Source: Clostridiales bacterium UBA5446
GTDB taxonomy: Bacteria; Bacillota; Clostridia; Oscillospirales; Oscillospiraceae
Direction of reading: 5' to 3'
DNA length: 28,826 nucleotides
Assembly (NCBI GenBank): GCA_002427465.1
Contig: DIRC01000013.1
Coordinates: 12,186 to 41,011, forward strand
Part shown: positions 8,250 through 16,018 of the stretch, piece after piece
Layout of the letters: every line of letters begins with the position of its first letter
How positions within the stretch are numbered: position 1 is the first letter of the stretch
The notes under the pieces: model-generated
Databases searched by the model: none
Seen by the model: only the letters and a program-made list of their open reading frames with translations
What the model was told of the DNA's origin: nothing
Translations under genes and position numbers: made by a program

Positions 8250-8993
8250 ATGGATAACGGCGGTCAATACGATATCGAGGACCTGTGGGGAAAATATTTC
8301 AGCACCGGCTCAGAGGAGATAAAAAACCAGATCATTACACATTATCTCTATCTCGTCACGATTGTGGTGAAGCGGCTGATGCCCCAGTATCAGGATTACA
8401 GTGAGCAGGACGAGCTGATGAGCTGCGGGGTCATCGGGCTTATTGACGCCGTCAATAAATTTGACAGATCCTTCGGGGTTCAGTTTCAGACCTATGCGAC
8501 CGTTCGGATCCGGGGCGAAATCATCGACTATCTTCGCAGGCAGGACTGGGCGCCCACGAGCCTGAGAAAAAGGATCGGTGAAATCCGGGAGGCGTATGCC
8601 CGGCTGGAAAGCATGTACGGCCGAAGGCCCACCGACCAGGAGATCGCGGATTATCTCGGCATTAAGGTCGCAGGCGTCCAGAAAGCCCTTCAGAAGGCGC
8701 ACATGTTCAATCTGGTCTCCTTTGAATCCATGCTTTATGAAAAAGAGGCGGAATCGTGCCTGGGGGAGGATCAGGATGGGCCGTGTTGCCACGTTGAAAA
8801 TCAATCCGTAACGGAAGCTCTGCTGAAGCTTATTGAGAATCTGCCCGAACGGGAAAAGCTAATTATTACGCTCCATTACTTCGAGGGCCTGGCCATGAAG
8901 CGTATTGCCCGAATCCTTAACCTGTCGGAATCGCGCGTATCCCAAATCCATTCGAAGGTATTGATGGAAATGAGAATCGCCCTTGAATCCTGA
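8250..8993 (+). CDS. sigD: Flagellar RNA polymerase sigma factor (FliA/SigD/WhiG type)
   Basis: A 247-residue sigma-70-family factor lacking region 1.1. Region 2 is clear (DELMSCGVIGLIDAVNKFD, then FQTYATVRIRGEIIDYLRRQDW, the FliA/WhiG hallmark). A region 3 helix follows (LGIKVAGVQKAL), and region 4 has LPEREKLIITLHYFEGLAMKRIARILNLSESRVSQIHSK, with the helix-turn-helix at ARILNLSESRVSQIH. It would direct transcription of late flagellar genes and is held by FlgM, encoded at 11125. GGGAGTGGAAG precedes the ATG. Its place at the end of the export-gate transcript mirrors Bacillus sigD at the end of the fla/che operon, but here without che genes. fliA and whiG are alternative names. Confidence 0.95.
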   Translation: MDNGGQYDIEDLWGKYFSTGSEEIKNQIITHYLYLVTIVVKRLMPQYQDYSEQDELMSCGVIGLIDAVNKFDRSFGVQFQTYATVRIRGEIIDYLRRQDWAPTSLRKRIGEIREAYARLESMYGRRPTDQEIADYLGIKVAGVQKALQKAHMFNLVSFESMLYEKEAESCLGEDQDGPCCHVENQSVTEALLKLIENLPEREKLIITLHYFEGLAMKRIARILNLSESRVSQIHSKVLMEMRIALES

Positions 8994-9029
8994 AACCGGC
9001 GAAAAGGCGAACTAACTTTTCCTTTTTCC

Positions 9030-9056
9030 TAAGGGTTATTAAAAAAGTCACGATAA
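9030..9056 (+). promoter_or_regulatory. Candidate sigma-28 (SigD/FliA) promoter for the late flagellar genes
   Basis: TAAGGGTT at 9030-9037 and CACGATAA at 9049-9056 are separated by exactly 11 bases. The known consensus is TAAAGTTT-N11-GCCGATAA, so each half matches 6 of 8, with the CGATAA core intact. It lies about 70 bases before the first late gene at 9124 and just after the sigma gene. Upstream, GAAAAG (9001-9006) and CTTTTC (9016-9021) could form a weak AT-rich hairpin followed by T-rich sequence, perhaps a leaky end of the early transcript. Confidence 0.65.
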
Positions 9057-9123
9057 GTATAGTAAAGGCTATTTTCCCGGCCGGCGGCGGGGCGGCGGCC
9101 TTTGCCATGCGGAAAGGAGCATT

Positions 9124-9885
9124 ATGGTTCGCGGTTTATACACGGCGGCGACCGGCATGACGGTTCAGAGAAACAAGATGGAGGTGCTCACCAACAATCT
9201 TGTGAATGCCGAGACGACCGGATTCAAGAGGGACTCGCTGGTCACGTCATCCTTCACCCAGGTCATGCTTCAAAGGATCAACGACCCGGGCGTCAGTGTC
9301 TTCGGCGGCGGCCAGGTGGGTCCATACAGCTTCGGCACCCACATTGACGAGCTGATTACGGACTTTGCGCCCGGCAGCCTGGAGGCGACCGGAAAATCCA
9401 CCGATCTTGCCCTGGAGGGAGACGGGTTTTTCGTGATCGAAACGGAGGCCGGGGAGAGATATACCCGATCAGGGAACTTTTCCGTCAGCGGGAACGGCTA
9501 TCTGGTGACGGGGGACGGCAACTATGTCCTGGGGGAAAACGGCAGGATATTTGTCGGCTTCGGCGATTTCCAGGTGGCCGGAGACGGGACGGTCACCTCA
9601 GCCTCGGGAGAGGCAGGGAGACTGCGGCTTGTGGATTTTGAAGACACAGGCGTGCTCCGCAAGCAGGGAAACAGCCTGTATTATGCCTATGGAGGCGGGG
9701 CGCCCGTCCCGGCCGCCGGCGTTTCGGTACGCCAGGGGTATCAGGAAAGCGCCAATGTGAACGCTGCCGGGGAGATGGTGGATATGATCGCCGTTTATCG
9801 GAAATATGAGGCCAGCCAGAAGATGGTGTCCATCACGGACGATTCCCTTGGGCTTGCCGTTTCGATCGGAAAACTGGAGGGCTAG
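9124..9885 (+). CDS. Flagellar rod protein, FlgF/FlgG family (FlhO-like)
   Basis: A 253-residue hook-basal body protein. The N-terminal rod motif is GLYTAATGMTVQRNKMEVLTNNLVNAETTGFKR. The middle has TDLALEGDGFFVI and the ERYTRSGNFSVSGNGYLVT block shared by FlgF, FlgG and FlgE. The C terminus has the VRQGYQESANVNAAGEMVDMI motif and a final helix. Firmicutes carry two such paralogues (FlhO and FlhP) that build the rod, and this is the first of the pair. It is shorter than FlgE and lacks a large hook insert. GGAAAGGAG before the ATG is a strong ribosome binding site. flgF or flhO would both be acceptable names. Confidence 0.88.
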   Translation: MVRGLYTAATGMTVQRNKMEVLTNNLVNAETTGFKRDSLVTSSFTQVMLQRINDPGVSVFGGGQVGPYSFGTHIDELITDFAPGSLEATGKSTDLALEGDGFFVIETEAGERYTRSGNFSVSGNGYLVTGDGNYVLGENGRIFVGFGDFQVAGDGTVTSASGEAGRLRLVDFEDTGVLRKQGNSLYYAYGGGAPVPAAGVSVRQGYQESANVNAAGEMVDMIAVYRKYEASQKMVSITDDSLGLAVSIGKLEG

Positions 9886-9891
9886 GACATT

Positions 9892-10647
9892 ATGCAGGCA
9901 ATTTATACGGCAGGCTCCGGGCTCGCCGGCCAGCAGGCGAGACTGGACACAATAGCGGCGAATGTGGCCAATGCCAACACCACTGGGTACAAGTCCGTGA
10001 GAGTCGATTTTAAGGATGCGCTGTATGCGCTTATGGACAGCCCGGTGTCCGACGGCGAGGCGAACAACCTTCTTTTGGGCAGCGGTGTGGTTCTGAACGC
10101 GACGGGGTCGGATTTTAGCGGCGGCCCCCTGATCGAGACCGGCGGCCCCCTGGATTTTGCCATCCGCGGCGCGGGGTTCTTTACCGTCCGGACTCCGGAT
10201 GGGGAGACACTATACACCAGAAACGGGAATTTTTCAGCCGGCCGGTTCGACGGCGGAAGCTGTCTTGTGACCGCCCAGGGGTATGAGGTCCTCGACGCCG
10301 AGGGCGACAGAATCGCCCTGCCGGAGTCCGGCTCCGGGATCAGCGTATCGGACGAAGGCGTGCTGAGCACGGAAGCGGGCGCGTTCGCGAAACTGGGGAT
10401 TGCGGCGTTTGCCAATCCCAACGGGCTTTCTGCCGTTGGGGAGACGTATTACGCGGCCACGGAGACGTCGGGCGGGCCGATGGCGGAGAAAGGCATGTCG
10501 GTGACCCAGGGAAGCCTTGAAAATTCAAATGTAAACCTGGCTCAGGAGATGACGCTGCTCATCCGTTCGCAAAGGGCGTTTTCCCTGGCGAGCAGGGCGC
10601 TTCAGACGGCGGACGATATGGAAGGGCTGGCAAACAATCTGCGATGA
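9892..10647 (+). CDS. flgG: Flagellar rod protein, FlgG family (FlhP-like)
   Basis: A 251-residue paralogue of the preceding gene, starting six bases after it. The N terminus has AIYTAGSGLAGQQARLDTIAANVANANTTGYKS, followed by LDFAIRGAGFFTV and ETLYTRNGNFSAG. The C terminus has VTQGSLENSNVNLAQEMTLLIRSQRAF then LASRALQTADDM, matching the FlgG distal-rod ending more closely than the first copy does. The GGAGGG near the end of the previous gene serves as its ribosome binding site. Together the two would complete the rod on top of FlgB and FlgC. Assignment to FlgG versus FlgF by eye is probable but not certain. Confidence 0.86.
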   Translation: MQAIYTAGSGLAGQQARLDTIAANVANANTTGYKSVRVDFKDALYALMDSPVSDGEANNLLLGSGVVLNATGSDFSGGPLIETGGPLDFAIRGAGFFTVRTPDGETLYTRNGNFSAGRFDGGSCLVTAQGYEVLDAEGDRIALPESGSGISVSDEGVLSTEAGAFAKLGIAAFANPNGLSAVGETYYAATETSGGPMAEKGMSVTQGSLENSNVNLAQEMTLLIRSQRAFSLASRALQTADDMEGLANNLR

Positions 10648-10680
10648 CTTCCACCGGGCAATGAAAAAGGAGACGGAAAT

Positions 10681-11082
10681 ATGGCGCTTCGGGAATGCGA
10701 CTACTGCGGTAAAGCGTTTTGCAGCTTGGGGCCCCCCATTTGTCCGGAATGCACGGAAATTTTGGACAGGGCTTACGCCAAGGCCAGAAAATATATTTAT
10801 CAGGGCTCCGGGCCCACCAATTTTACGGACATCGTCAACAATGCGGGAGTATCCGAGAAGGCCCTGAGTTTCCTGATCGATCAGGGAAGAATCGTGTTGG
10901 GCGGCAGGGCCTGGGGCAACGGGAAATGCCGGGTCTGCGGCAGGGAGGCCAAGGACGGCGTGCTGTGCGGCGGATGCCGGGAAAAGCTCAGTGCGGAAAA
11001 GCTGATTTTTCAGGCGGTCAAAGCTGAAGGCACACTTGAAAGATCGGCGAAAACGGGGGTTCTGCCGCTTATAAAAAAGTAG
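10681..11082 (+). CDS. yvyF: Flagellar operon protein YvyF (TIGR03826 family)
   Basis: A 133-residue cytoplasmic protein with two zinc-ribbon-like cysteine clusters. The N-terminal one is CDYC, C14 and CPEC (C6, C9, C21, C24); the second is CRVC with a later CGGC. Between them lies a short winged-helix-like segment (NNAGVSEKALSFLIDQGRI). This arrangement and its place just before flgM match YvyF of Firmicutes, whose function in flagellar regulation is not well defined. GGAGACGG precedes the ATG. The metal sites suggest a regulatory or protein-binding role, which is inference. Confidence 0.85.
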   Translation: MALRECDYCGKAFCSLGPPICPECTEILDRAYAKARKYIYQGSGPTNFTDIVNNAGVSEKALSFLIDQGRIVLGGRAWGNGKCRVCGREAKDGVLCGGCREKLSAEKLIFQAVKAEGTLERSAKTGVLPLIKK

Positions 11083-11124
11083 AAGCGGACAGGAAAGACT
11101 TTTTTCAGGGAGCGAGGAATACCA

Positions 11125-11421
11125 ATGAAAATTAATCCCATCAATCAGGGCGACGTCATATCAAGGGTGACCAATACCAATGGAAATCCGCTTTCCGGCG
11201 CGCAGGTGTCCCTGGATATCAGCGATACCGTGGAATTATCCGACGGCGCGCGGAAGTATGCGGATATGGTAAGAAGCGCCAAAACAGCCATGGAAGCCTC
11301 GGAAGCGGAGGAGGAAGCCAGGGCTGCCAATATCGCGTCGCGGGTCATGAACAAGACATATCAGGTGTCGGACGAGGATGTTGTCGGCACAATCCTCGGC
11401 GGGATACCGTCGCCGGTTTGA
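11125..11421 (+). CDS. flgM: Anti-sigma-28 factor FlgM
   Basis: A 98-residue protein. The N-terminal half is polar and probably disordered, with a VELSDGARKYADMVRSA helix. The C-terminal sigma-binding half contains AANIASRVMNKTYQVSDEDVVGTIL, the usual FlgM pattern of a Y-x-V-x-x-E-D-V box before the last helix. FlgM holds the flagellar sigma factor until the hook is complete and FlgM is exported. GGGAGCGAGG lies ahead of the ATG. It sits inside the late operon between yvyF and flgN, the standard Firmicutes order, so SigD would drive its own inhibitor. Confidence 0.9.
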   Translation: MKINPINQGDVISRVTNTNGNPLSGAQVSLDISDTVELSDGARKYADMVRSAKTAMEASEAEEEARAANIASRVMNKTYQVSDEDVVGTILGGIPSPV

Positions 11422-11437
11422 GCCGGGGCGGCCGCGG

Positions 11438-11950
11438 ATGGACAAAGTTTTCGACGCCTCCCAAAGGCTTTCCATTTCCATGGGGGAGATGCTTGGCCTT
11501 TTAAGGGCGCTGACGGAGTCGGCGCAAAAAAAGGAAACCCTGATCATCGCCGGAGATACGGCGGGGCTTGAAGCGGTTCTCCAGGAGGAGGCGGAAACCG
11601 CCTCCGAGTTTAAGCAGAAGGAAAAAGAGTTGAGATATCGGGCGGACGGCCTTCGCCGCGCTGCCGGTCTCGACGGTAAAAACGTCAAATTGAAAGAAAT
11701 CTGCGGATTGGCGGGTGACGCCGCCTGGCGGGAGCGGCTGACCGGGGCGGCGGACGATCTGGCTGCGGCTCTGGAGCGGCTGGCGCGCCAGAACGGAAAG
11801 CTGAAGGCGCTTTTAAAGCAGCGAATCGGCTATGCGGACTATATGCTGAATTTCCTTCATGCGCCCGATGACCGGTTCAGCTCGTACAATATGCTTGGCG
11901 GCAAAGAAGGCAGCCCCGAAAGCTTCAGCCTGCTTGACTGCCATGTCTGA
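11438..11950 (+). CDS. flgN: FlgN-like flagellar export chaperone
   Basis: A 170-residue, mostly alpha-helical, coiled-coil-rich protein between flgM and flgK, the normal place of FlgN, the chaperone for FlgK and FlgL. It begins with MGEMLGLLRALTESAQKKETLIIAGD, which resembles the FlgN helix that ends in a KxxLLxxD-like pattern, followed by long heptad-like helices (EEAETASEFKQKEKELRYRA). I start it at ATG 11438. The frame is open further upstream to 11378, but that part overlaps flgM. The ribosome binding site is weak (GGGGCGG), which suggests coupling to flgM. Name based on size, fold and position more than on sequence. Confidence 0.8.
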   Translation: MDKVFDASQRLSISMGEMLGLLRALTESAQKKETLIIAGDTAGLEAVLQEEAETASEFKQKEKELRYRADGLRRAAGLDGKNVKLKEICGLAGDAAWRERLTGAADDLAAALERLARQNGKLKALLKQRIGYADYMLNFLHAPDDRFSSYNMLGGKEGSPESFSLLDCHV

Positions 11951-11973
11951 GAAAACGGAAGGGGGGCGCTGTG

Positions 11974-13749
11974 ATGGCTTCCATATTCGGAATGTTTGAG
12001 ACCGCAAAATCAGGTCTGTCGGTGGCGCAGCAGAATCTGAAAATCACCGGCCATAACATCGCAAACGCCGACACTGCCGGATATACGCGGCAAAGGCTGA
12101 ATACTTCCGCCATCGACCCGTCGGTGTCCGCATATCTTCTTTCCCAGGCTGACAGCGCCGGTGCGGGCCGGGGCGTCGAGGCCTTGGGTGTGAAGCAGAT
12201 ACGCAGCCTGTATCTGGACGATCAGTTCAGGGAGCTGAACGCGGATTTTAATTACAGCGAATACAGGACCCAGGCCCTCACCTATCTTGAGGGGCTTTTT
12301 GACGAACGCGATGAGGACGGCGGGCTCACCGCGGCGATTCAAAATTTTTACTCTGCCCTGAATACGCTGACTCAGGATTCATCAAGCCTGGAGTACCGGA
12401 CAAACGTTCAGCAGCAGGCCCTGGCCCTGACGGAAGGCTTCAACATCGTATATACGGAGATGAAGGATCTCTGGCAGGATCAAAATGATTCCATAATGGC
12501 CGATGCCGATGAGATAAATTCCCTGGCCGACCGGATTTCGGCGCTGAACGCGGCCATTGCAAAGTACGAGAGATCGGGTGAAACGGCCAACGATCTGAGG
12601 GACGACAGAAATCTCCTGCTGGATACGCTTTCCGGCCTGGTTAATATCAGCTGCGGCGGCAATGAGACGAACCCCAGTATGGTCGACGTGCAGATCGGCG
12701 GAATTGATCTTGTTACAGGCGTTTCAGTAAACAGGGTGGAGGCGGACGGCGCTTACCTGCATACGGAGCAAATCGATGAGCTGACCGACCGGATCGCGTC
12801 TGTGAACGCCGATATCGCGGCGGCGGCCGCCGCGGGAGATCCGACGGATGAGCTGACCGCCGCCCTGGACGGGTATATTGAAGACCTGAGCCAGTTTGTC
12901 GAGATTTCCACCGCCGCTGATGCCGACGGTGTTACGAACATCCTGTTTTGCGGCGTTTATCTTGTGCAGGGATCGGCGCAGGCCGATATCGCGTCCGCCG
13001 TCGAACCGGATATGACCGCATGGGCGGAGCTTTATCGGAATCGTCTGACGCTGGACGGCGCATCCCTGGATATAGGCGCGGGCACGGTAACCGGCGGCTC
13101 GCTTTACGCACATATGGAGATGGTCCGGGGCGCCGACGCGAAGGCCGCCGGAATCCCGGATTATATGTCCCGGCTTAACGCTCTGGCGCGGGCAGTCGCG
13201 CAGAATGTCAACACGATACACAAGATGGGGTTTACGTATCCGGCCGACGGCATGCCCAGCGTGGACGGGGTGAATTTCTTCAACGTCGCGCTTATCCCGG
13301 ACGGCTCGGGGGGATATGTTGAGGACTATTCGCGGATTACCGCCGGGAATTTTGCCCTGGGCGACGCGGTGCTTGAGAGCGTTTACAATATTGCCGCCGC
13401 TGCGGAACCGGTGGATCTTTCCAATCCCGCCACCGAGTCCGGGAACCATGAGATTATCTCGAAGCTGATTGCCGATCTGGATAACAGCGGGTATTACGGG
13501 ATGCTCAACAGCATAGTCGGACATCTGGCGACAACGCTGAAATCCGGCAGAAGCATCCTGGATACGAAAGCGTCTCTCCTGGGCAGCATTGATACCCAGC
13601 GCACTTCCGTATCCGGCGTATCGACAGATGAGGAAACGACCAACCTTATCGTATACAAGCAGACATATCAGGCCTGCTCCCGCGTGATCACGGCAATAGA
13701 TGAGATGATCAACACCCTGGTGAACAACACCGGGCTTGTCGGCAGATAA
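11974..13749 (+). CDS. flgK: Flagellar hook-associated protein 1, FlgK, with internal duplication
   Basis: A 591-residue hook-filament junction protein. The N terminus is classical (MFETAKSGLSVAQQNLKITGHNIANADTAGYTRQR), and so is the C terminus (GVSTDEETTNLIVYKQTYQA then SRVITAIDEMINTL). The conserved D1/D2 segment (residues about 179-256: DEINSLADRISALNAAIA, NDLRDDRNLLLDTLS, VQIGGIDLVTG) is followed at once by a diverged second copy (about 265-339: EQIDELTDRIASVNADIA, DELTAALDGYIEDLS, LFCGVYLVQG). This explains the length above the Bacillus size of about 500. ATG 11974 follows GGAAGGGGGG; the GTG at 11971 is just upstream in frame. FlgK is exported with FlgN help. Confidence 0.95.
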   Translation: MASIFGMFETAKSGLSVAQQNLKITGHNIANADTAGYTRQRLNTSAIDPSVSAYLLSQADSAGAGRGVEALGVKQIRSLYLDDQFRELNADFNYSEYRTQALTYLEGLFDERDEDGGLTAAIQNFYSALNTLTQDSSSLEYRTNVQQQALALTEGFNIVYTEMKDLWQDQNDSIMADADEINSLADRISALNAAIAKYERSGETANDLRDDRNLLLDTLSGLVNISCGGNETNPSMVDVQIGGIDLVTGVSVNRVEADGAYLHTEQIDELTDRIASVNADIAAAAAAGDPTDELTAALDGYIEDLSQFVEISTAADADGVTNILFCGVYLVQGSAQADIASAVEPDMTAWAELYRNRLTLDGASLDIGAGTVTGGSLYAHMEMVRGADAKAAGIPDYMSRLNALARAVAQNVNTIHKMGFTYPADGMPSVDGVNFFNVALIPDGSGGYVEDYSRITAGNFALGDAVLESVYNIAAAAEPVDLSNPATESGNHEIISKLIADLDNSGYYGMLNSIVGHLATTLKSGRSILDTKASLLGSIDTQRTSVSGVSTDEETTNLIVYKQTYQACSRVITAIDEMINTLVNNTGLVGR

Positions 13750-13787
13750 TCGGCGCCAGCGGGGACGGCGCAGGAAGGCGGATTATA

Positions 13788-15311
13788 ATGAGAATCACAA
13801 ATGCAATGATGATCGGCAGTTTCCTGTCGGACGCCAACGCCAGCCTGAACCGGCTGAGCAAATATCAGAGCCAGGTAGACTCGACAAAGAAAAACGCTCG
13901 CATCTCGGATGACCCGCAGGCGACAATCACGGCGCTTAAGGCCCGGAACCGGCTGGGCAATCTGGAGATGTATCAGGGCAACATCTCTACGGCAAACAGC
14001 TATCTTTCCGAAGCGGAGTCCGCGGCGGACGGATTAAATCAAATTCTCCAGTCAGTCTATGAACAGGTGATTTCGGCCCAGAGCGGGGCAAAATCCGAAG
14101 AGCAGCTTAAGGTGATGGCGGAGGAAGTGGCCAGCCTGCGGGACGAGGTGCTGGCCATCGGCAATGCCAGTATCGGCACCAGCTACATTTTCGGCGGGTA
14201 TAACCTGACGGGAAGCCGCGACGGCGCTTCCAAAACAGCGCCGTTTTCCGTTGACGCCGTGACCGGGGACCTGATCTATAACGGAATTAATTTGTCGCAG
14301 TTGGCCTGGGAGGAAACATACGATGAAAAGGCCGGTCTGATGTCGGACTGCGGGTCGTCCATACTTGATCTCGCGTCCGAATTGGGCGGGGCGCTGACGG
14401 ACGCCAATTCCCTTAGCGCTGCGGAGAAGGCGCGCAACGCCGCCTCCGGCCTGATCTCCGGCGCGCAAGCGGCCATGCATGCGGCCGAAAAGTTCGGCAT
14501 AGACCCCGGCTGCGCCGAGTATCAGGGAATTTCGGACTTTCTCAGGGATTTTTCCGACCTGCACAGCCGGCTGGAGCAGGAGTGTTCAAAGCGGCTGGCG
14601 GGAGATTATGTTCTCGAAAGCGACCCGGATATCCGACGCACCGCCGACGGCGGGATAGACAGCGAATATTACCGGGAAAACGGAATATCGGTCATGACCG
14701 AGGATGAATTTGATAATTGCTACAGCCAGGAAAGAGCACGACTGATTGTAAACGGCATGGCGGAGCTTCTTGAGACGCAGTACGATGCCATGGGCGATCC
14801 GATCGGCTCCGAAATGAGCCGGGCCATTCAGGCCCTTGGCGAGAAGGTAACGGTTCCGGACAGCGTTAAGGCGCGGCTGGACGCCGAGTCGAAAAAGCAG
14901 ACGAAGCTGTGGATCGGAGCCTCCCAGACCACAGCCCTTTCCTTTACCGGGCCGGATATTCTGGGAACCGGAAAAGGGAACCTCTATCATGTGCTGGATC
15001 AATGCGCGGCGATGCTGAGCGGCGCCCCGGACCCCGGCGGACTGGGCGGCATGATTACGGCAATCCAGAAAAAGCAGAGCGAATTGCTGAATTTCCAGAC
15101 CAAAATCGGCGCGATGCAGACCAGAATGAACCTGATCGGCAGCCGGTATGACAAGAGCAAGATCAATTATACGGCAATTAAATCCCAGGCCGAGGACGTT
15201 GATATGGCCGATGCTATCACAAAGCTCAAAAACGCACAGACCGTGTACAATGCCGCGCTGGCGGCCGGGGCGGAAATTATCCAGACGTCGCTGCTTGATT
15301 TTCTAAAATGA
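13788..15311 (+). CDS. flgL: Flagellar hook-associated protein 3, FlgL, enlarged
   Basis: A 507-residue FlgL, against about 300 in Bacillus and Salmonella. The flagellin-like N-terminal helices are normal (MRITNAMMIGSFLSDANASLNRL, then ARISDDPQATITALKAR and IGTSYIFGGYNLTG near residue 140). The C-terminal helices are normal too (QTKIGAMQTRMNLIGSRYD, then NAQTVYNAALAAGAEIIQTSLLDFL). The extra length is in the middle, roughly residues 185-385, a mostly helical region with four cysteines (188, 242, 266, 311). The usual FTG and LYHVLD block resumes at about 386. It joins FlgK to the filament. A GGCGG site precedes the ATG at a modest distance. Confidence 0.93.
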   Translation: MRITNAMMIGSFLSDANASLNRLSKYQSQVDSTKKNARISDDPQATITALKARNRLGNLEMYQGNISTANSYLSEAESAADGLNQILQSVYEQVISAQSGAKSEEQLKVMAEEVASLRDEVLAIGNASIGTSYIFGGYNLTGSRDGASKTAPFSVDAVTGDLIYNGINLSQLAWEETYDEKAGLMSDCGSSILDLASELGGALTDANSLSAAEKARNAASGLISGAQAAMHAAEKFGIDPGCAEYQGISDFLRDFSDLHSRLEQECSKRLAGDYVLESDPDIRRTADGGIDSEYYRENGISVMTEDEFDNCYSQERARLIVNGMAELLETQYDAMGDPIGSEMSRAIQALGEKVTVPDSVKARLDAESKKQTKLWIGASQTTALSFTGPDILGTGKGNLYHVLDQCAAMLSGAPDPGGLGGMITAIQKKQSELLNFQTKIGAMQTRMNLIGSRYDKSKINYTAIKSQAEDVDMADAITKLKNAQTVYNAALAAGAEIIQTSLLDFLK

Positions 15312-15341
15312 TTTCCCGGCATTTTTCCAGGGGGGATTTGT

Positions 15342-15947
15342 ATGAAAATACAAAAACTTCATATTGAGCAGCAAATGGCCCGGATAAGCGTGCATTCCCG
15401 GATGGCGGCCATTTCCATCCGGGCGCCCCGCCGGAAGATGAAGATCTCATATCAGGATGCGCGGATGACCGCGAAAAGTCAGCCTCCCGGCGTAAAGCTG
15501 GATATGCGGGCCTTTCGGAATCATAACGGGATAAAGGATATCTCCGCCTTTTTGAAGGAAAATACGGCAAAGGCTTACGCGCAGGCGGCGCGGGGTATAC
15601 GGGAGCTGGTGGCGGATGGCAATTATATCGGCGTTTTGCCGGGGGAGGGCAACCGCATCGGGATGCTGGCAAAAAGCAGGCTGTTAGAAACCCGGGAGCC
15701 GGAGGCAGGCGGCGGGCCAGTACCTTATGGTCCGGTGAAAATGGAGGGCGACGCCGGTCGGCTGACGGTCAACTGGTCGAAGCATGATCTGAAAATCGAA
15801 TGGGATGAATTCCAGGTGCCGCAGATCACCGTGCAGCCGAAAGCATCCGTGCATATAGATATGGTCCGGGAACCGCAAATCGCGGTGACCGTTGTGGAGG
15901 AATCAATCCCGCCCGAAAAAGGCGGGGCAATTGACGCCAAGGCATAA
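15342..15947 (+). CDS. yviE: DUF6470 family protein (YviE-like), flagellar operon
   Basis: A 201-residue cytoplasmic protein with no membrane segment. It opens with alternating short beta-like motifs (KIQKLHIEQQMARISVH, AAISIRAPRRKMKISY), has a central helix (DISAFLKENTAKAYAQAARGIRELVADGN), and ends in further VQPKASVHIDMV and PQIAVTVVEE strands. This architecture and its place between flgL and fliW match YviE/DUF6470 of Firmicutes, whose function is unknown. GGGGGGATTTGT before the ATG provides a strong ribosome binding site. A link to FliW/CsrA function is suggested by position only. Confidence 0.78.
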   Translation: MKIQKLHIEQQMARISVHSRMAAISIRAPRRKMKISYQDARMTAKSQPPGVKLDMRAFRNHNGIKDISAFLKENTAKAYAQAARGIRELVADGNYIGVLPGEGNRIGMLAKSRLLETREPEAGGGPVPYGPVKMEGDAGRLTVNWSKHDLKIEWDEFQVPQITVQPKASVHIDMVREPQIAVTVVEESIPPEKGGAIDAKA

Positions 15948-16018
15948 AAGGCCCGCACAGGTGCGCAGGAGTATCGGGCGCGCCCGGCAGGCGATAGGAA
16001 TTGAAATGGTGGCGAAAT

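Noticed and set aside
12724..13524. 266-codon minus-strand frame within flgK
   Set aside because: Antisense to flgK with no ribosome binding site or domain pattern; GC-rich codon bias opens such frames.
15971..15997. Possible sigma-28 promoter before fliW (GGCGATAG)
   Set aside because: The -10-like element has no acceptable -35 at the required 11-base spacing.
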